Part shown: positions 17,401 to 26,039 of the stretch, piece by piece
Layout: each line of letters opens with the position of its first letter
Numbering within the stretch: the first letter of the stretch is position 1
Virus record (IMG/VR): IMGVR_UViG_3300020182_002648
Span: 1-64,000 of that record
Source of the DNA: a virus
Strand: one strand, 5' to 3'
Length of the DNA stretch: 64,000 nt
The notes under the pieces: generated by a model
Seen by the model: only the letters and a program-made list of their open reading frames with translations
What the model was told of the DNA's origin: nothing
Database searches by the model: none
Position numbers and translations under genes: made by a program

Positions 17401-20237
17401 GGAATTCGGTTTATACTGACGTATCTGAAACAAGCGGTGATTGGGACAGTGTCCATTCAAGTGTATTATCTACAAGCGGAGACTGGAATTCAGTTTATAC
17501 TGACGTATCTGAGACAAGCGGTGAGTGGAATTCAGTTTATTCGAGCGTCCTAACCACAAGTGGAGATTGGAACTCAGTACATGCAAGCGTTCTAGCTACA
17601 AGTGGAGATTGGAACTCAGTACATGCAAGTGTTTTGACGACAAGTGCTAATTGGGATAGTGTCCATGCAAGTGTTTTATCTACGAGTGCTAATTGGAATT
17701 CAGTTTACACAGACGTTTCTGAAACAAGCGGAGATTGGAATAGTGTTTATACAGACGTATCTGAAACAAGCGGTGATTGGGATTCAGTTTACTCAAGTGT
17801 ACTTACGACAAGCGCTGATTGGAATTCAGTATACACAGACGTTTCTGAAACTAGCGCGGAATGGAATTCAGTATACACAGACGTTTCCGAGACGAGCGGA
17901 GATTGGAATTCAGTATACACAGACGTTTCCGAGACGAGCGGAGATTGGAATTCAGTATACACAGACGTTTCCGAGACAAGCGGAGATTGGAATAGTGTTT
18001 ACACAGACGTTTCTGAAACTAGCGCGGAATGGAATTCGGTATACACAGACGTTTCTGAGACAAGTGGTGAGTGGGATTCAGTTTACTCGAGCGTTTGTGC
18101 TACTAGTGCTGAATGGGATAGTGTTTACAGTTATATTAATGTGGCTAGTGGTGATTACGGTATAGCGACTTTAGGATCTGATGGTAAGTTAGATGAAGCC
18201 TTGGTACCTAATCTTAGTATATCGGATGTATATGTAGTGACGTATGCATCTCAGGTTGAAGCTTTATGTAATGGGTCACTACAAGGTGATGTTAATATCG
18301 AGCGAGGAGATGTTATTATAGTAACAACTGATGAACACAGTCTAATATCACTTGTTGATAATCCAGGAGGTGTATATAATACAGGCTTCGATACATTCAC
18401 AGGCTTTACAAAACTAGCAACAGCTACTGATTTTATAAAGACCATTAATGGTAAGCAGGGTTATAACGTAACTCTTAATCCAGACGATCTTGATGATTAT
18501 CAAACCGCACATAAATTCACCACTCAAGAGCAGAAGGATAATTGGGATAGTACTTACAATAGTGTTTGTGCTACAAGTGCTGAATGGGATAGCGTTTATA
18601 CAGACGTATCTGAAACTAGTGCTGAGTGGGATGGTGCATATAGCTTTACAAGTAGTGATAGTGCTACTAACAATACAGACTACAATCAAACACACTTTGT
18701 TAATGCTAGTGGTGACACGATCACTGGACTTCTTTCAGTAACTGGGTTAACAGATGTCAGAACATTAAGTGCTATTGATATTGGTGTGAGTGATAGTGTG
18801 AGTGTTTCTGGTAACGTACATATCCTGGGAGACTTGACAGTTGATGGTAACGCTTATTTGAGTGCAGGAGCGAGTGGTAGTATCAATGTAGGAGATTCAG
18901 CTGATGATAATGTAATATTTAATGCTGATATCAGTAGTGATTTACTTCCAGACATAACCAACACATACAACCTAGGATCTACATTACAGGAATGGAGTAC
19001 TATTCATGTAGTATCTGCTTATGTGTTAGAACAAGAAATATATAATTTAAATGTAACAGGCACGACTAATCTATCTGGTAAATCGGATCAAGGGCCAGGT
19101 GTAATAATAACAGGTAATCCGACTGGGATATTTGATGAAAACGAACCGGGGTTTTTATATCGTAATGGAGATTATATGCTACCAGATGTTGATATCACTG
19201 GTGATGTAGTATTACATGGCAGTCTATCAGCTGACAATGCACATATATACTCATTAACGGCGAGTAACTTCATGGCAGAGTATCAGCGATTGGTAATCAA
19301 TGATGGAGACTTAGAGCTTTGGAACGGTAATGTACGTCAACGTGGTGGAAATATATTAATCGAGAGTGATATAGGTCATATAGATGATGAGAATACATAC
19401 ATAAGATTTCAACAAGATCAAATAAAAATTGTTGCTCATGATTTGAACATGATTCAATTCAATGAATATCCTGTTGATGATGATATTATTATCATCGGTG
19501 ATAGTGCGGATGCTGTAGACGTCAGGATACAAAATCCAACAGATTTAAATACGTTATTTATCAACGGTGATAACGCATACATCGGTATAGGTACAGACAC
19601 GCCGGAATGTAAATTACATGTAATTGGTGGTATCAAGATTGAAGCAACCGACTACACTAAACCTGGACTTGATGTTTCCGAAACCGGTGCACTCTTATTA
19701 CCTGTAGGTGATACATACGCTCGGTATGATGCTCCTGGATCAATTAGATGGAACAGTGAACTAGAACGATATGAAGGTTGGTGGCAAGACAAAGATGACA
19801 CAGGTTACGGGTACTGGGTTAGCTTGAGTGATCTACAGGATGCGGATGGAGATTCTGGAGTATTAGTCAATCACGGTGGTGAAGACATAGACATGGTCAC
19901 AATATTCACTGCTGGTTGTACTGCGATGACCGTTTATCCTGATCAAACAGTCGCGTTCGCTGGTGATATACAGTTTGATAATATAACGGTTTATGATAGT
20001 GATAGTGTGACAGGTCCATTATCAGCCACTAGTGAATTCATATATCTAAAGGTTAACGGTAAGGACCGAGCTATTAGATTATGGGAAACACCTGCTGATA
20101 CTCGTGAAGATCTAGTAACACTACATGGTGAGAATATAACCGAATTAGGCGATGATTGTGGTCTTGGATTACTCGGAAATATACCAATGCAAACAATAAG
20201 TGCCCAAAACGTTCTAACTTCCCCACCAACACAATAA
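11493..20237 (+). CDS. giant repeat-rich tail fibre or adhesin, 2914 aa
   Basis: One uninterrupted frame. Residues about 230-860 hold some 14 copies of a strand repeat of the form LDxVTIDTTDGKLLVSG, likely a beta-solenoid or triple-beta shaft. Four copies of a 65-residue module (GDLRVDGNAYLSAG ... DLGSTxxxW) begin near residues 748, 1296, 1611 and 2446. Two long blocks of a 14-residue repeat (TSxxWxSVYxDVSE) lie near 1370-1580 and 1833-2220, with a short one near 2351. Between them is a repeated module with the motif NGKQGPSV. The C-terminal part has IGIGTDTPECKLHVIGG, typical of phage fibre ends, but no chaperone domain. Role: very long virion fibre, probably trimeric; specificity unknown. 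Confidence 0.7.
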   Translation: MAGNRKFHNKFHSANHHTLPSPHIIDSGLDPIASHDFPFIGDFVLNGTVSSSNNYALNNGGIRAVTLDSVTHGLSAPAGWNVFRDSTYIDGDVTITGNLSALGQLTYLNTQVHVTSATEIEVQADNSNGKTVGLLVDQHGSNDVVHIKNDGQSTLLITGSAANDEERGGWLGINLASLSARDITRPNQRMTIVGSVSVVPDPIEVADQLSQKDPGTTGSLYIEGGLHVNDATYLDQVTIDTTDGKFLVSGNNNDGSANIFEVEVPTHLDRTHIDTSDGVFTVSGSTSMDVDVPSDFSGHADLDSVHIDVTKGNFVVSGSNNKMYINTAGGLDVNTYTQLDKTEINTSDGNFNVIGPNTITFNNSGGLDVQHHTRLDQVTIDTTDGVLLVSGTGTPGQENKVDIDVPIELDRTTIDTSDGDLIITGSETVLIDATSGVYIDSHTRLDQVTIDTTDGKLLVSGIGVPGFENPVDIDVPVHMDRVTIDTTDGKLLVTGNGIAGFENIVDIDVPIELDRTNIDTTDGDLTITGDNAVIIDSLSGVDIDTHTRVDQLTVDTSDGEMLIEGSNILDVDVDASFLDNTISARNVIIDTLPGTGNLLIRGGGRVDVNTETYFDNPVELDRVTIDTTDGEFIITNPSTGFFNRNKMRVEVPLLVESLTATSDLSPILITGSNNTIFDTEVIFNQPVTINNLLDIPGDITAGNISISGTALLSRTEIDTSTGTFVVTGSNSTSIRTDAEFTQNVHILGDLRVDGNAYLSAGSGGNINIGDSDNDNIIFHADVNSNVLPNITDTYSLGSTSKRWMSVHSLSCLVDYLAVTQNFALEGDLDVNGTTTLDEVVIDTTDGEFVVSGYNRSHIHTNLSTYDGISASGGPWRFGDFDEIKYASPGYVNYEGIDNWDTGAVLNHPFRVDTRSLFQQGLTAFGPVQVGELPAGVTDELTEPTFEVLGNMHLRGGNLKITSDIRHLEDEDTLIRFSPDKIELRAGDAPLLTLEEKPDSVGNNAVHIGATDQPADLTLYKDLSGEQPGILYDSTDGSVEIHGNVGIFGANESSEIIGDGIDVHGSVRVTETLSARNLIVDYITVQESSYGNIGGQIGGAAEMSTLSGTAVFGHVTTEWVNGETQSFTGTDIGIEFDLENDDQGDIQKLYSFTFEAVSADELRGVKVGDTQSTTYQFVAKWDQYYTQAFVNEVEYGIIHTSEQPFVDVKSVVLSAHDVPTNERIVKIVLQPSADIKFWAHNILVQDKPQRLDTVTTADFDVNGGLTINGHTSADGDIVATGDVYVSGGSIFDKDVHIRGDLRVDGNAYLSAGASGIINVGDNANDGVVFNADIHSSFIPDEHQLHDLGTTGAEWKKLHVKDISASNSINWNGGNSLQSNSVYSSVCATSAEWDSVYSSVRTTSANWDNVYTDVSETSANWDSVYTDVSETSAEWDSVYSSVCATSSEWDSVYSSVCATSSEWDSVYSSVLSTSAEWDSVYTDVSETSAEWDSVYTDVSNTSAEWDSVYTDVSETSGDWNSVYTDVSNTSAEWNSVYSSVCATSSEWDSVYTDVSETSAEWDSVYTDVSNTSAEWDGAYSFVSSDSATNNTDYNQTHFVNASGDTIVGSLYITGDLRVDGNTYLSGGTGGVINVGDDAADIVSFNADIGSSLTPDMHGTFDLGSATQAWRDIHTTGDIVWNGGSSINSNSVYSFINTTSGDEGYATLSAYKDNRYVLRHDQVPDLAITNVYRVSNSSLVGTLQSNIHRGDIVLVNDTEDNIIAIADHPTGDYNSDTHEYFGYEKLFAPGNMVRFINGKQGPSVTFTTDDFDFSASTNKFVLQSDIDTWNSNYNSVNTTSAEWDSVYSSVEAASAGWNNTQSTVEQLSAAWEESADIQLVADDVAVMGSVSGDWNLIQSTVEQLSAEWEESADIQLVADDVAVMGSVSGDWNSVYTDVSETSGDWNSVYTDVSETSGDWNSVYTDVSETSGDWNSVYTDVSETSGDWDSVHSSVLSTSGDWNSVYTDVSETSGEWNSVYSSVLTTSGDWNSVHASVLATSGDWNSVHASVLTTSANWDSVHASVLSTSANWNSVYTDVSETSGDWNSVYTDVSETSGDWDSVYSSVLTTSADWNSVYTDVSETSAEWNSVYTDVSETSGDWNSVYTDVSETSGDWNSVYTDVSETSGDWNSVYTDVSETSAEWNSVYTDVSETSGEWDSVYSSVCATSAEWDSVYSYINVASGDYGIATLGSDGKLDEALVPNLSISDVYVVTYASQVEALCNGSLQGDVNIERGDVIIVTTDEHSLISLVDNPGGVYNTGFDTFTGFTKLATATDFIKTINGKQGYNVTLNPDDLDDYQTAHKFTTQEQKDNWDSTYNSVCATSAEWDSVYTDVSETSAEWDGAYSFTSSDSATNNTDYNQTHFVNASGDTITGLLSVTGLTDVRTLSAIDIGVSDSVSVSGNVHILGDLTVDGNAYLSAGASGSINVGDSADDNVIFNADISSDLLPDITNTYNLGSTLQEWSTIHVVSAYVLEQEIYNLNVTGTTNLSGKSDQGPGVIITGNPTGIFDENEPGFLYRNGDYMLPDVDITGDVVLHGSLSADNAHIYSLTASNFMAEYQRLVINDGDLELWNGNVRQRGGNILIESDIGHIDDENTYIRFQQDQIKIVAHDLNMIQFNEYPVDDDIIIIGDSADAVDVRIQNPTDLNTLFINGDNAYIGIGTDTPECKLHVIGGIKIEATDYTKPGLDVSETGALLLPVGDTYARYDAPGSIRWNSELERYEGWWQDKDDTGYGYWVSLSDLQDADGDSGVLVNHGGEDIDMVTIFTAGCTAMTVYPDQTVAFAGDIQFDNITVYDSDSVTGPLSATSEFIYLKVNGKDRAIRLWETPADTREDLVTLHGENITELGDDCGLGLLGNIPMQTISAQNVLTSPPTQ
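15640..16215 (+). repeat. 42-bp tandem repeats, block 1 (about 14 units)
   Basis: In-frame 42-bp units encode TSxxWxSVYxxVxx. Units differ mainly in two versions of the second half (YTDVSE and YSSVCA/YSSVLS). The period of exactly two heptads with W and V at regular positions points to a coiled-coil-like stalk. Confidence 0.85.
16990..18140 (+). repeat. 42-bp tandem repeats, block 2 (about 25 units)
   Basis: Same unit as block 1, with runs of nearly identical copies (for example 17880-18000). An interruption near 17060-17270 has a duplicated longer segment (STVEQLSAxW, ADIQLVADDVAVMG). Near-identity at the DNA level suggests recent expansion. Confidence 0.85.
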
Positions 20238-20240
20238 ATA
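20233..20240 (+). promoter_or_regulatory. T4-late-type promoter octamer
   Basis: AATAAATA overlapping the stop codon of the giant fibre gene, 9 bases before the ATG at 20250. Confidence 0.65.
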
Positions 20241-20249
20241 TATACACAT

Positions 20250-21608
20250 ATGGCTAAGAACTTTACAGATTTTCAAGAAATGGTCGGATCCTTCATCCCA
20301 TCCGGAGCGACACACCTAACTGGACTCACAACAACCGATACGACTACAGGAATGCATCTTGTTGGATATGAAAATGTTGAACCTCACGGCGAACGGCGGT
20401 TTACAGTTGAGAGTGTGTTATTAGCTGCTAGTGCCTATCACGTTGGTTTAGAGAATGTAGAGAATATATCTACAGCCGACTTGCTCAATGACACTACACT
20501 AACTGGAAATACATCCGCAGATAACCTGATGATCCTCGGTAACTTAATTGTTGAGGGTGACACAGTACAGTTAAATACAGAAAGTTTTGCTACTAGCGCT
20601 TTTGAAGTAGAGAACAGTGGAACTACAATTGCCTTCTTAGTACGACAAACCGGTACTCAGCCAATAGCTAGATTTTTAGATGACCAAGACTTAGTGCTTG
20701 ATGTCGCAGATGGTGGTTGGGTTGGAATTGGTGTTGAAGGTCAACAAAATGTACCATTGACCATAGCTGGTAATGTTAGCGCTACTGGTGAGATTTATGT
20801 CGGTGGTGAGGTTGACGGAAGGCATGTATATGAAGACGGATTGAAACTTGATGATATACAGAACCATGCCGATGTTACATCATATATGTTAAGTTCAGTT
20901 AGTACTAGACTGACAGAGTTGTCTTTAGAGCCAGAGTATCAAGGTATAACAGTAGCGAAAGGCTTTGATCTATTAGAGGACGGTGACAACTTCAAGAAAG
21001 TACCAACTTTATCAAGCTCTGATATCACCTTCAGCAAGGAAAAGATTGTCAGTATAGAAGACAATGCAGACGTTACAGGAGACCACAGTCAAGACATAAC
21101 TTATAACTTAGTACCAGACGGTCCTTGGACCGGTGATATAGATACCACATTCGTAAAAATAACTAGTGCTGAGAAGATTAGACTAACAACAGTACGTGGT
21201 GTATCCGCCGGTGCAGGAGCTTTGTATAATGGTGATGGAGGTCAAGCGGATATAGGACCTAATGATATAGTACAATCTTATCATCAGGAATATCCTGATT
21301 TTTGGAGTACAGCAAACGAGATTGAGTACAGAACAACAGTTGTTCCTCAAGCAAGCGCAGCTGTTAAGAATATCGGAGGTACTGATGAAGGATTAGCAGA
21401 CGGACATGCAAATTTAAGCCATGTAACTGTTACAGACTCTTTAACGGCAGAAGACTTTACCGCCACCGGTGATGTCAAACTAGGATCAACAGTGAGTGTT
21501 GTGAGTGGAGGAGAATGGGTACAAGGACTGACCCAGGATTTTGATATTGGTGGTACGGTTTTAAGATTTATAGACGGGATATTAGTTGATAGTTGGGACA
21601 ATACATGA
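20250..21608 (+). CDS. virion structural or fibre-associated protein, 452 aa
   Basis: The N-terminus (GATHLTGLTTTDTTTGMHLVGYENVE) and a block like that of the giant fibre (LIVEGDTVQLNTESFATSAFEVENSGTTIAFLVRQTG, compare its 'LTYLNTQVHVTSATEIEVQADNSNGKTVGLLVDQHG') show common ancestry. It contains GWVGIGVEGQQNVPLTIAGNVSATGEI, another fibre motif. The C-terminus WVQGLTQDFDIGGTVLRFIDGILVD recurs in the 1367-aa protein as a GITQDINIGGHVLHIVNGLIVE end. It lacks the 14-residue repeats. Probably a shorter fibre subunit or a connector; the exact position in the virion cannot be told. Confidence 0.6.
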   Translation: MAKNFTDFQEMVGSFIPSGATHLTGLTTTDTTTGMHLVGYENVEPHGERRFTVESVLLAASAYHVGLENVENISTADLLNDTTLTGNTSADNLMILGNLIVEGDTVQLNTESFATSAFEVENSGTTIAFLVRQTGTQPIARFLDDQDLVLDVADGGWVGIGVEGQQNVPLTIAGNVSATGEIYVGGEVDGRHVYEDGLKLDDIQNHADVTSYMLSSVSTRLTELSLEPEYQGITVAKGFDLLEDGDNFKKVPTLSSSDITFSKEKIVSIEDNADVTGDHSQDITYNLVPDGPWTGDIDTTFVKITSAEKIRLTTVRGVSAGAGALYNGDGGQADIGPNDIVQSYHQEYPDFWSTANEIEYRTTVVPQASAAVKNIGGTDEGLADGHANLSHVTVTDSLTAEDFTATGDVKLGSTVSVVSGGEWVQGLTQDFDIGGTVLRFIDGILVDSWDNT

Positions 21609-21654
21609 CCCAACTAAGTAGCTAGTATTGCCGTTATGTGGAAAGTGAAGCATA

Positions 21655-23826
21655 ATGAGCGATAGAGAACCAGTATTAAAAAATTGTTTTAAAATAAAGC
21701 AAGGCCTGTGTGTAACGGGTGATGCAGCTGTATATGGTGCCGCATGGATTAGTTCGGACTTATCACTAGGCGCTAACCTGTACTTTGAGGATCCGAATGC
21801 TTTGCTGGAGGTACCTAGTGTAAATACAGTCGACTTATCAGCCTCTAAGATATATAGTAGTCGCGAAGAGTTAATTTCTGTACCCTTCGCACCAGACTAT
21901 TTATACACACATCCAATTTCTGTAATTGATCGAATTGTTTTTGAGCGTGCAGTATTCATGGATAATGATATGTATGTTAGTGGTGAGTCAGTCTTCGCTA
22001 ACACTATTGATGCATTATCTGGAGTGACATTACATAGTGAATTGAGCGTTGGGGGATCTTCGACGTTTACTAGCTCTGCTAGGTTTATCGATGATGTGTT
22101 AATGGAGAGTGATTTAGATGTAAGCGGTCATCTCTCTATCGCTGGCGGAATGACATTAAGTGGAGGATTGACAGTATTTGGTCCTATATCAGCAGTAAAT
22201 GATTTATATGTAGATGGTAATGTGTGGTTTAAGGGTGATAATAACACAACTCTGTATATAGGCTCCGACGACTTAGATAATGTTGTGTTCGTCTCAGATG
22301 TAAGTAGTAACATACTCCCTGATAGTAACGATACATACGATCTAGGAAAGCCAGAGAGTGAGTGGCGATCACTCTATGTAGATGACATTAACGCAACTGG
22401 AGTGATCAATGCTATAGGCTGGTCACCAAAAGATGCTAATGCAGTGTCTTGGATAGACGCTAGTGATTTAAGCACTGTAGAGTATACAGTTAATACCTCC
22501 TGTATCTCTAGTGTAACAGACAGGATCGATCCTAATAGAAAATTGACTAACACCACAACATCCAGCCAACCAATGTCAAGTGTTATTAGTAATCGACACG
22601 CTATGGCGTTTGATGGTATTGATGATAACATGTATTATACTGATAGTCCGCTAGGATCAGTTGCGGTTAGTTCTAGCTTTGTAAATATTTTCATATTATA
22701 CAGAATAGAAGACACATCAATCAACGGTGTGTTGTTTCAGAACAGCCAAAGACAAGGAGGAACAGCATTCCAGGCTCATGCCCCATGGGGAAGCGGAACA
22801 TGTCTTTTTGACGCCGGTGGATCTTCCGGACATAACAGAGTAAAAAAGACAGATTGGGCAGAGAATGGTGAGGTCATGCTTGCTGGGTTTAGATCTGCCC
22901 GGGGTGGTCAAGCCAATCTACAGGAGATATGGAAGAATGGTGAATTGGTCGCCGGTGATAATTCCGGAGTGGATATTGCGTCAGGTGAATTTTTTAGTAT
23001 AGGCGGAGTAGAGGGACCTCTAACAGATCAGTTTGCAACAATAGGTGAGGTTATAATAACAACTGATGAACTAACTGATGATATCAGATTAAAAATTGAA
23101 GGATACTTGGCACATAAATGGAATTGTGAGAGCCTGTTACCCGCTGATCATCCATACAAGGATAGATTTGTAATTGATGGAAATATTGAAGCCGCAGCTG
23201 TTGATGTCGATGGTAATATATCCGCTCGAGGTGACCTGACTACCGAAGGTACAATAATATACTCTGATGGTGTAGGCACAGATGTAGAGACATGGTCAAA
23301 AGATGATGTGATAGCAACCAGGAGTATACAAACAGCTGTAGAGAGTAATAGTGCTGTGTGGTTACAGGCAGCCGGTGTAAGCAATCAGCTACACACACTC
23401 ACTAGAGGAGCGTTAGTATTATCAACTCCTGATAATGAACGAGAGTTTATAGCGATTGCAAGTGACAATCCAGCTGGTGATGCTATATGGAATGATGTGT
23501 CGTATGCTCACGCCATGGTGTTACCGTACAACACTAATGTTAAGCAAATAATACTCAGATCAACTGCGAGTCAAAACGCGGATATAATAGTAGGTATTCA
23601 TACGAATAGTGGTATACAAAATACATCTACCCTAGAATATAAATATTTTGCCGAGCAGCCAATGGAAGAAGTATCCAATACATACACTTACAACAATCAA
23701 CCTAAAATATATACATTTAATAACACAACATCTGCTCTTGCAGGTGAAACTCTAGGAGTTAGTATATCCGCATCAAAACCAATCGGGACAACTAATATAT
23801 CAATAGTGCTCGCGTACAATTCATAA
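21655..23826 (+). CDS. virion protein with LamG/concanavalin-like domain, 723 aa
   Basis: Residues about 180-245 carry one copy of the 65-residue fibre module (DLYVDGNVWFKGD...TYDLGKPESEWRSLYV). Residues about 265-505 form a lectin-like jelly-roll: HAMAFDGIDDNMYYT, FVNIFILYRIED, EIWKNGELVAGDNSG, FFSIGGVEG, and the ending KIEGYLAHKWNCESLLPADHPYKD, which is typical of LamG-like domains in marine bacteria and phages. The C-terminal 200 residues are beta-rich without known motifs. The lectin domain suggests binding to a host or particle-surface polysaccharide. The start at 21655 follows a purine-rich stretch rather than a late octamer. Confidence 0.65.
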   Translation: MSDREPVLKNCFKIKQGLCVTGDAAVYGAAWISSDLSLGANLYFEDPNALLEVPSVNTVDLSASKIYSSREELISVPFAPDYLYTHPISVIDRIVFERAVFMDNDMYVSGESVFANTIDALSGVTLHSELSVGGSSTFTSSARFIDDVLMESDLDVSGHLSIAGGMTLSGGLTVFGPISAVNDLYVDGNVWFKGDNNTTLYIGSDDLDNVVFVSDVSSNILPDSNDTYDLGKPESEWRSLYVDDINATGVINAIGWSPKDANAVSWIDASDLSTVEYTVNTSCISSVTDRIDPNRKLTNTTTSSQPMSSVISNRHAMAFDGIDDNMYYTDSPLGSVAVSSSFVNIFILYRIEDTSINGVLFQNSQRQGGTAFQAHAPWGSGTCLFDAGGSSGHNRVKKTDWAENGEVMLAGFRSARGGQANLQEIWKNGELVAGDNSGVDIASGEFFSIGGVEGPLTDQFATIGEVIITTDELTDDIRLKIEGYLAHKWNCESLLPADHPYKDRFVIDGNIEAAAVDVDGNISARGDLTTEGTIIYSDGVGTDVETWSKDDVIATRSIQTAVESNSAVWLQAAGVSNQLHTLTRGALVLSTPDNEREFIAIASDNPAGDAIWNDVSYAHAMVLPYNTNVKQIILRSTASQNADIIVGIHTNSGIQNTSTLEYKYFAEQPMEEVSNTYTYNNQPKIYTFNNTTSALAGETLGVSISASKPIGTTNISIVLAYNS

Positions 23827-23891
23827 AAAAATTGAAACACTAGTGGATTCTATAGGGATTGAATAAGTATATTTAACAATCTCTTAAGAAA

Positions 23892-24419
23892 ATGGCTAGA
23901 ACTAAAATAGAATTATACAATCTGGATAAATATAGTCCGTATATACCAGCTCCTGTAATAGACAGAGTGGAGGGTGATGCAGATGAAATTATACTAAGCG
24001 CAGATGGATACGAGGATTCCGCAAGCAGTGGACTCCCCGGGTCTTTGACTATAAACGCATCAGGGGGTGTATGGACTGATACAAATTACATGGTTACATG
24101 CGAAACGTCTCATAAATATACTACTACTACTGAGTTAACACAAGAGACATTTCTCTCGTTTGATAAACAGGACTTTCGTAGTGCGATTATTGATATAACT
24201 ATCCAGAAAGGTAACAACTTTACAACTAAGAGACTGACAGTCATACATAACAATAGCCTTGTGACAGTTCACGAGGGAACAAGTGTGAGTGTACCAGAGA
24301 TCACGATATGGAATGAACAGATTTCCGGTAATATCAATGGTAACAATATAAACCTACATGTGTCAGGTTTAACAAGTAACAGTATAATTAGTTGTATATG
24401 TAAATATACGCTAGTCTAA
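23892..24419 (+). CDS. hypothetical virion-associated protein
   Basis: A 175-residue beta-rich protein without known motif. It opens with ARTKIELYNLDKYSPYIPAPVIDRVEGDADEIILSADGYEDS and ends in alternating polar/hydrophobic strands (NGNNINLHVSGLTSNSIISCICKYTLV), which resembles small fibre-tip or decoration domains. It sits between lectin-bearing fibre genes and another small beta protein, and an AATAAGTA octamer variant about 20-30 bases upstream may serve as promoter. Function unknown. Confidence 0.55.
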   Translation: MARTKIELYNLDKYSPYIPAPVIDRVEGDADEIILSADGYEDSASSGLPGSLTINASGGVWTDTNYMVTCETSHKYTTTTELTQETFLSFDKQDFRSAIIDITIQKGNNFTTKRLTVIHNNSLVTVHEGTSVSVPEITIWNEQISGNINGNNINLHVSGLTSNSIISCICKYTLV

Positions 24420-24442
24420 AAAACACAGTTACAAATTAGTCT

Positions 24443-25120
24443 ATGACTAAGAGGCTCATATTTAAGCAAACCGGAGTTATCACTAGAGTAACTATCCGTG
24501 CAGCTATAGAGCCAGAAAAGCACCCACCAAAAGGTAACGGTATTGATGGTGGTTATCCTAGAGTTTTAGACCTTGATATATGTACTGGATCAGATCACAT
24601 AACATACAATAAAATTAACAACTGGTCTGTAACACAAGGAACTTTTGATCCATTTTCTCTGTTCGATGCTACTCTTAAGAGATTGGAGGCAGTGACCACA
24701 GAGGTAACCCAAGCCGGTGTGAGCTTTACATTAGACACATATAGTGTAAAGCTCGCCGGCAAGGGTTCAATTTCATTTACTGGCGGGAGCGAGGAGAACG
24801 GGTATAGTTGGTCAACAGGCAATTCAACAAATACTGAGATTATCGATAACGATGAAGTGACAGTAACTTTCACAGGTACTCCTCCAACTGGAATTTCTAT
24901 CCAAATGCAGAATAATGTAGACGAGGTGCAATCAATAAGTATAACGCTTGAATCAACTGATGAGGAGGTGTTAGTCAATGGTGATTTTACAGATATTGAA
25001 GTACAGTTTTATGATATAGAGAGCTGGTACGGAGATGCTTATTCCGGAGTTATTCCTAGAGATACCCTAGGCTGGCTGCAGGGCTTCAATGACAGCATAA
25101 TTTACACCATTTTTGAATAA
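24443..25120 (+). CDS. hypothetical virion-associated protein
   Basis: A 225-residue protein of unknown family. It has an N-terminal basic part (TKRLIFKQTGVITRVTIRAAIEPEKHPPKG) and a beta-sandwich-like middle with Gly/Ser/Thr-rich loops (GKGSISFTGGSEENGYSWSTGNSTNTEI). The C-terminus is aromatic (IESWYGDAYSGVIPRDTLGWLQGF). It is the last gene of the fibre block; its stop codon is part of the late-type promoter of the sugar cluster. Confidence 0.55.
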   Translation: MTKRLIFKQTGVITRVTIRAAIEPEKHPPKGNGIDGGYPRVLDLDICTGSDHITYNKINNWSVTQGTFDPFSLFDATLKRLEAVTTEVTQAGVSFTLDTYSVKLAGKGSISFTGGSEENGYSWSTGNSTNTEIIDNDEVTVTFTGTPPTGISIQMQNNVDEVQSISITLESTDEEVLVNGDFTDIEVQFYDIESWYGDAYSGVIPRDTLGWLQGFNDSIIYTIFE

Positions 25121-25123
25121 ATA
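25116..25123 (+). promoter_or_regulatory. T4-late-type promoter at the head of the glycan cluster
   Basis: AATAAATA overlapping the stop of the previous gene, 7 bases before the ATG at 25131. It places the first nucleotide-sugar gene under late control. Confidence 0.65.
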
Positions 25124-25130
25124 AAATTAT

Positions 25131-26039
25131 ATGAAGTTAAAATGTTTAGTAACTGGAGGAGCGGGATTTATTGGAAGTCACTGCGTGGATAGACTTAAAG
25201 AACTCGGCCATGACGTTGTCGTAGTTGATAACGAATGTGCACCTGAGAATGACAATTTCTATTGGAGAGATGATACTGATAACCATAAAGTCAATATCAT
25301 GGATTATGATGCATTGGCTCCCTTGTTCAAAGGAGTTGATTACGTGTTTCATTTCGCCGCTGAGAGTAGAATACAACCAAGTATCATAGATCCTAGATAT
25401 GCCATCAATGTTAATGTCGTTGGCACCACGAATGTACTTCAAGCTTCAAGGGAGGCTAACGTCAAAAGGGTTATGTATTCAGGTACAAGTGCTAGTTACG
25501 GTCTAGCTAACACACCACCTTTAACAGAGGATATGCCAACTGATTGTTTGAATCCATACTCAGTCGGTAAAGTAGGTGGTGAAGAGGTGTGTAAGATGTA
25601 CACTCGCTTGTTTGGAGTTGAAACCACACGATTCAGATACTTCAATGTTTACGGAGATCGTAGTCCTACAAAAGGTCAATATGCTCCCGTGATTGGATTG
25701 TTTTTTCAACAAAAGATTGCCAAGAAACCTATGACAGTTGTTGGAGATGGTGAGAGAAGAAGAGATTACACGCATGTGTCAGATATTGTTGAGGCGAACA
25801 TACTAGCAGCAACATGCAAGAACATGCGCGCGGTAGGTGGATTGTTCAATTTAGGAAATGGTGTAAATTATAGTGTGTTAGATTTAGTCAAGATGATAGG
25901 CGGTCCTTACGAGCATATCAAAGACAGATTAGGTGAAGCGGATGCAACGTTAGCCGACAACACTAGAGCTAAAGAAATATTAGGTTGGGACCCCAAGATC
26001 GATCTACCGGAATGGATATACAATAACAAACCTGGGTGA
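25131..26039 (+). CDS. NAD-dependent sugar epimerase, GalE/WbpP-like
   Basis: A 302-residue extended short-chain dehydrogenase. It has the NAD-binding GGAGFIG at residues 9-15, VFHFAAES, the catalytic region YSGTSASYG and YSVGK (Tyr-x3-Lys), and the C-terminal RRDYTHVSDIVEAN typical of UDP-sugar 4-epimerases. The likely reaction is interconversion of UDP-glucose/UDP-galactose or their N-acetyl forms, which would feed UDP-galactopyranose to the mutase encoded at 41.5 kb. A dehydratase is less likely. It is the first gene of the cluster. The next gene starts with GTG overlapping its stop (GTGA). Confidence 0.8.
   Translation: MKLKCLVTGGAGFIGSHCVDRLKELGHDVVVVDNECAPENDNFYWRDDTDNHKVNIMDYDALAPLFKGVDYVFHFAAESRIQPSIIDPRYAINVNVVGTTNVLQASREANVKRVMYSGTSASYGLANTPPLTEDMPTDCLNPYSVGKVGGEEVCKMYTRLFGVETTRFRYFNVYGDRSPTKGQYAPVIGLFFQQKIAKKPMTVVGDGERRRDYTHVSDIVEANILAATCKNMRAVGGLFNLGNGVNYSVLDLVKMIGGPYEHIKDRLGEADATLADNTRAKEILGWDPKIDLPEWIYNNKPG

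Noticed and set aside
15640-18140. Possible CRISPR array because of regular repeats
   Set aside because: The units are contiguous, in frame and coding; there are no spacers, no leader and no cas genes.
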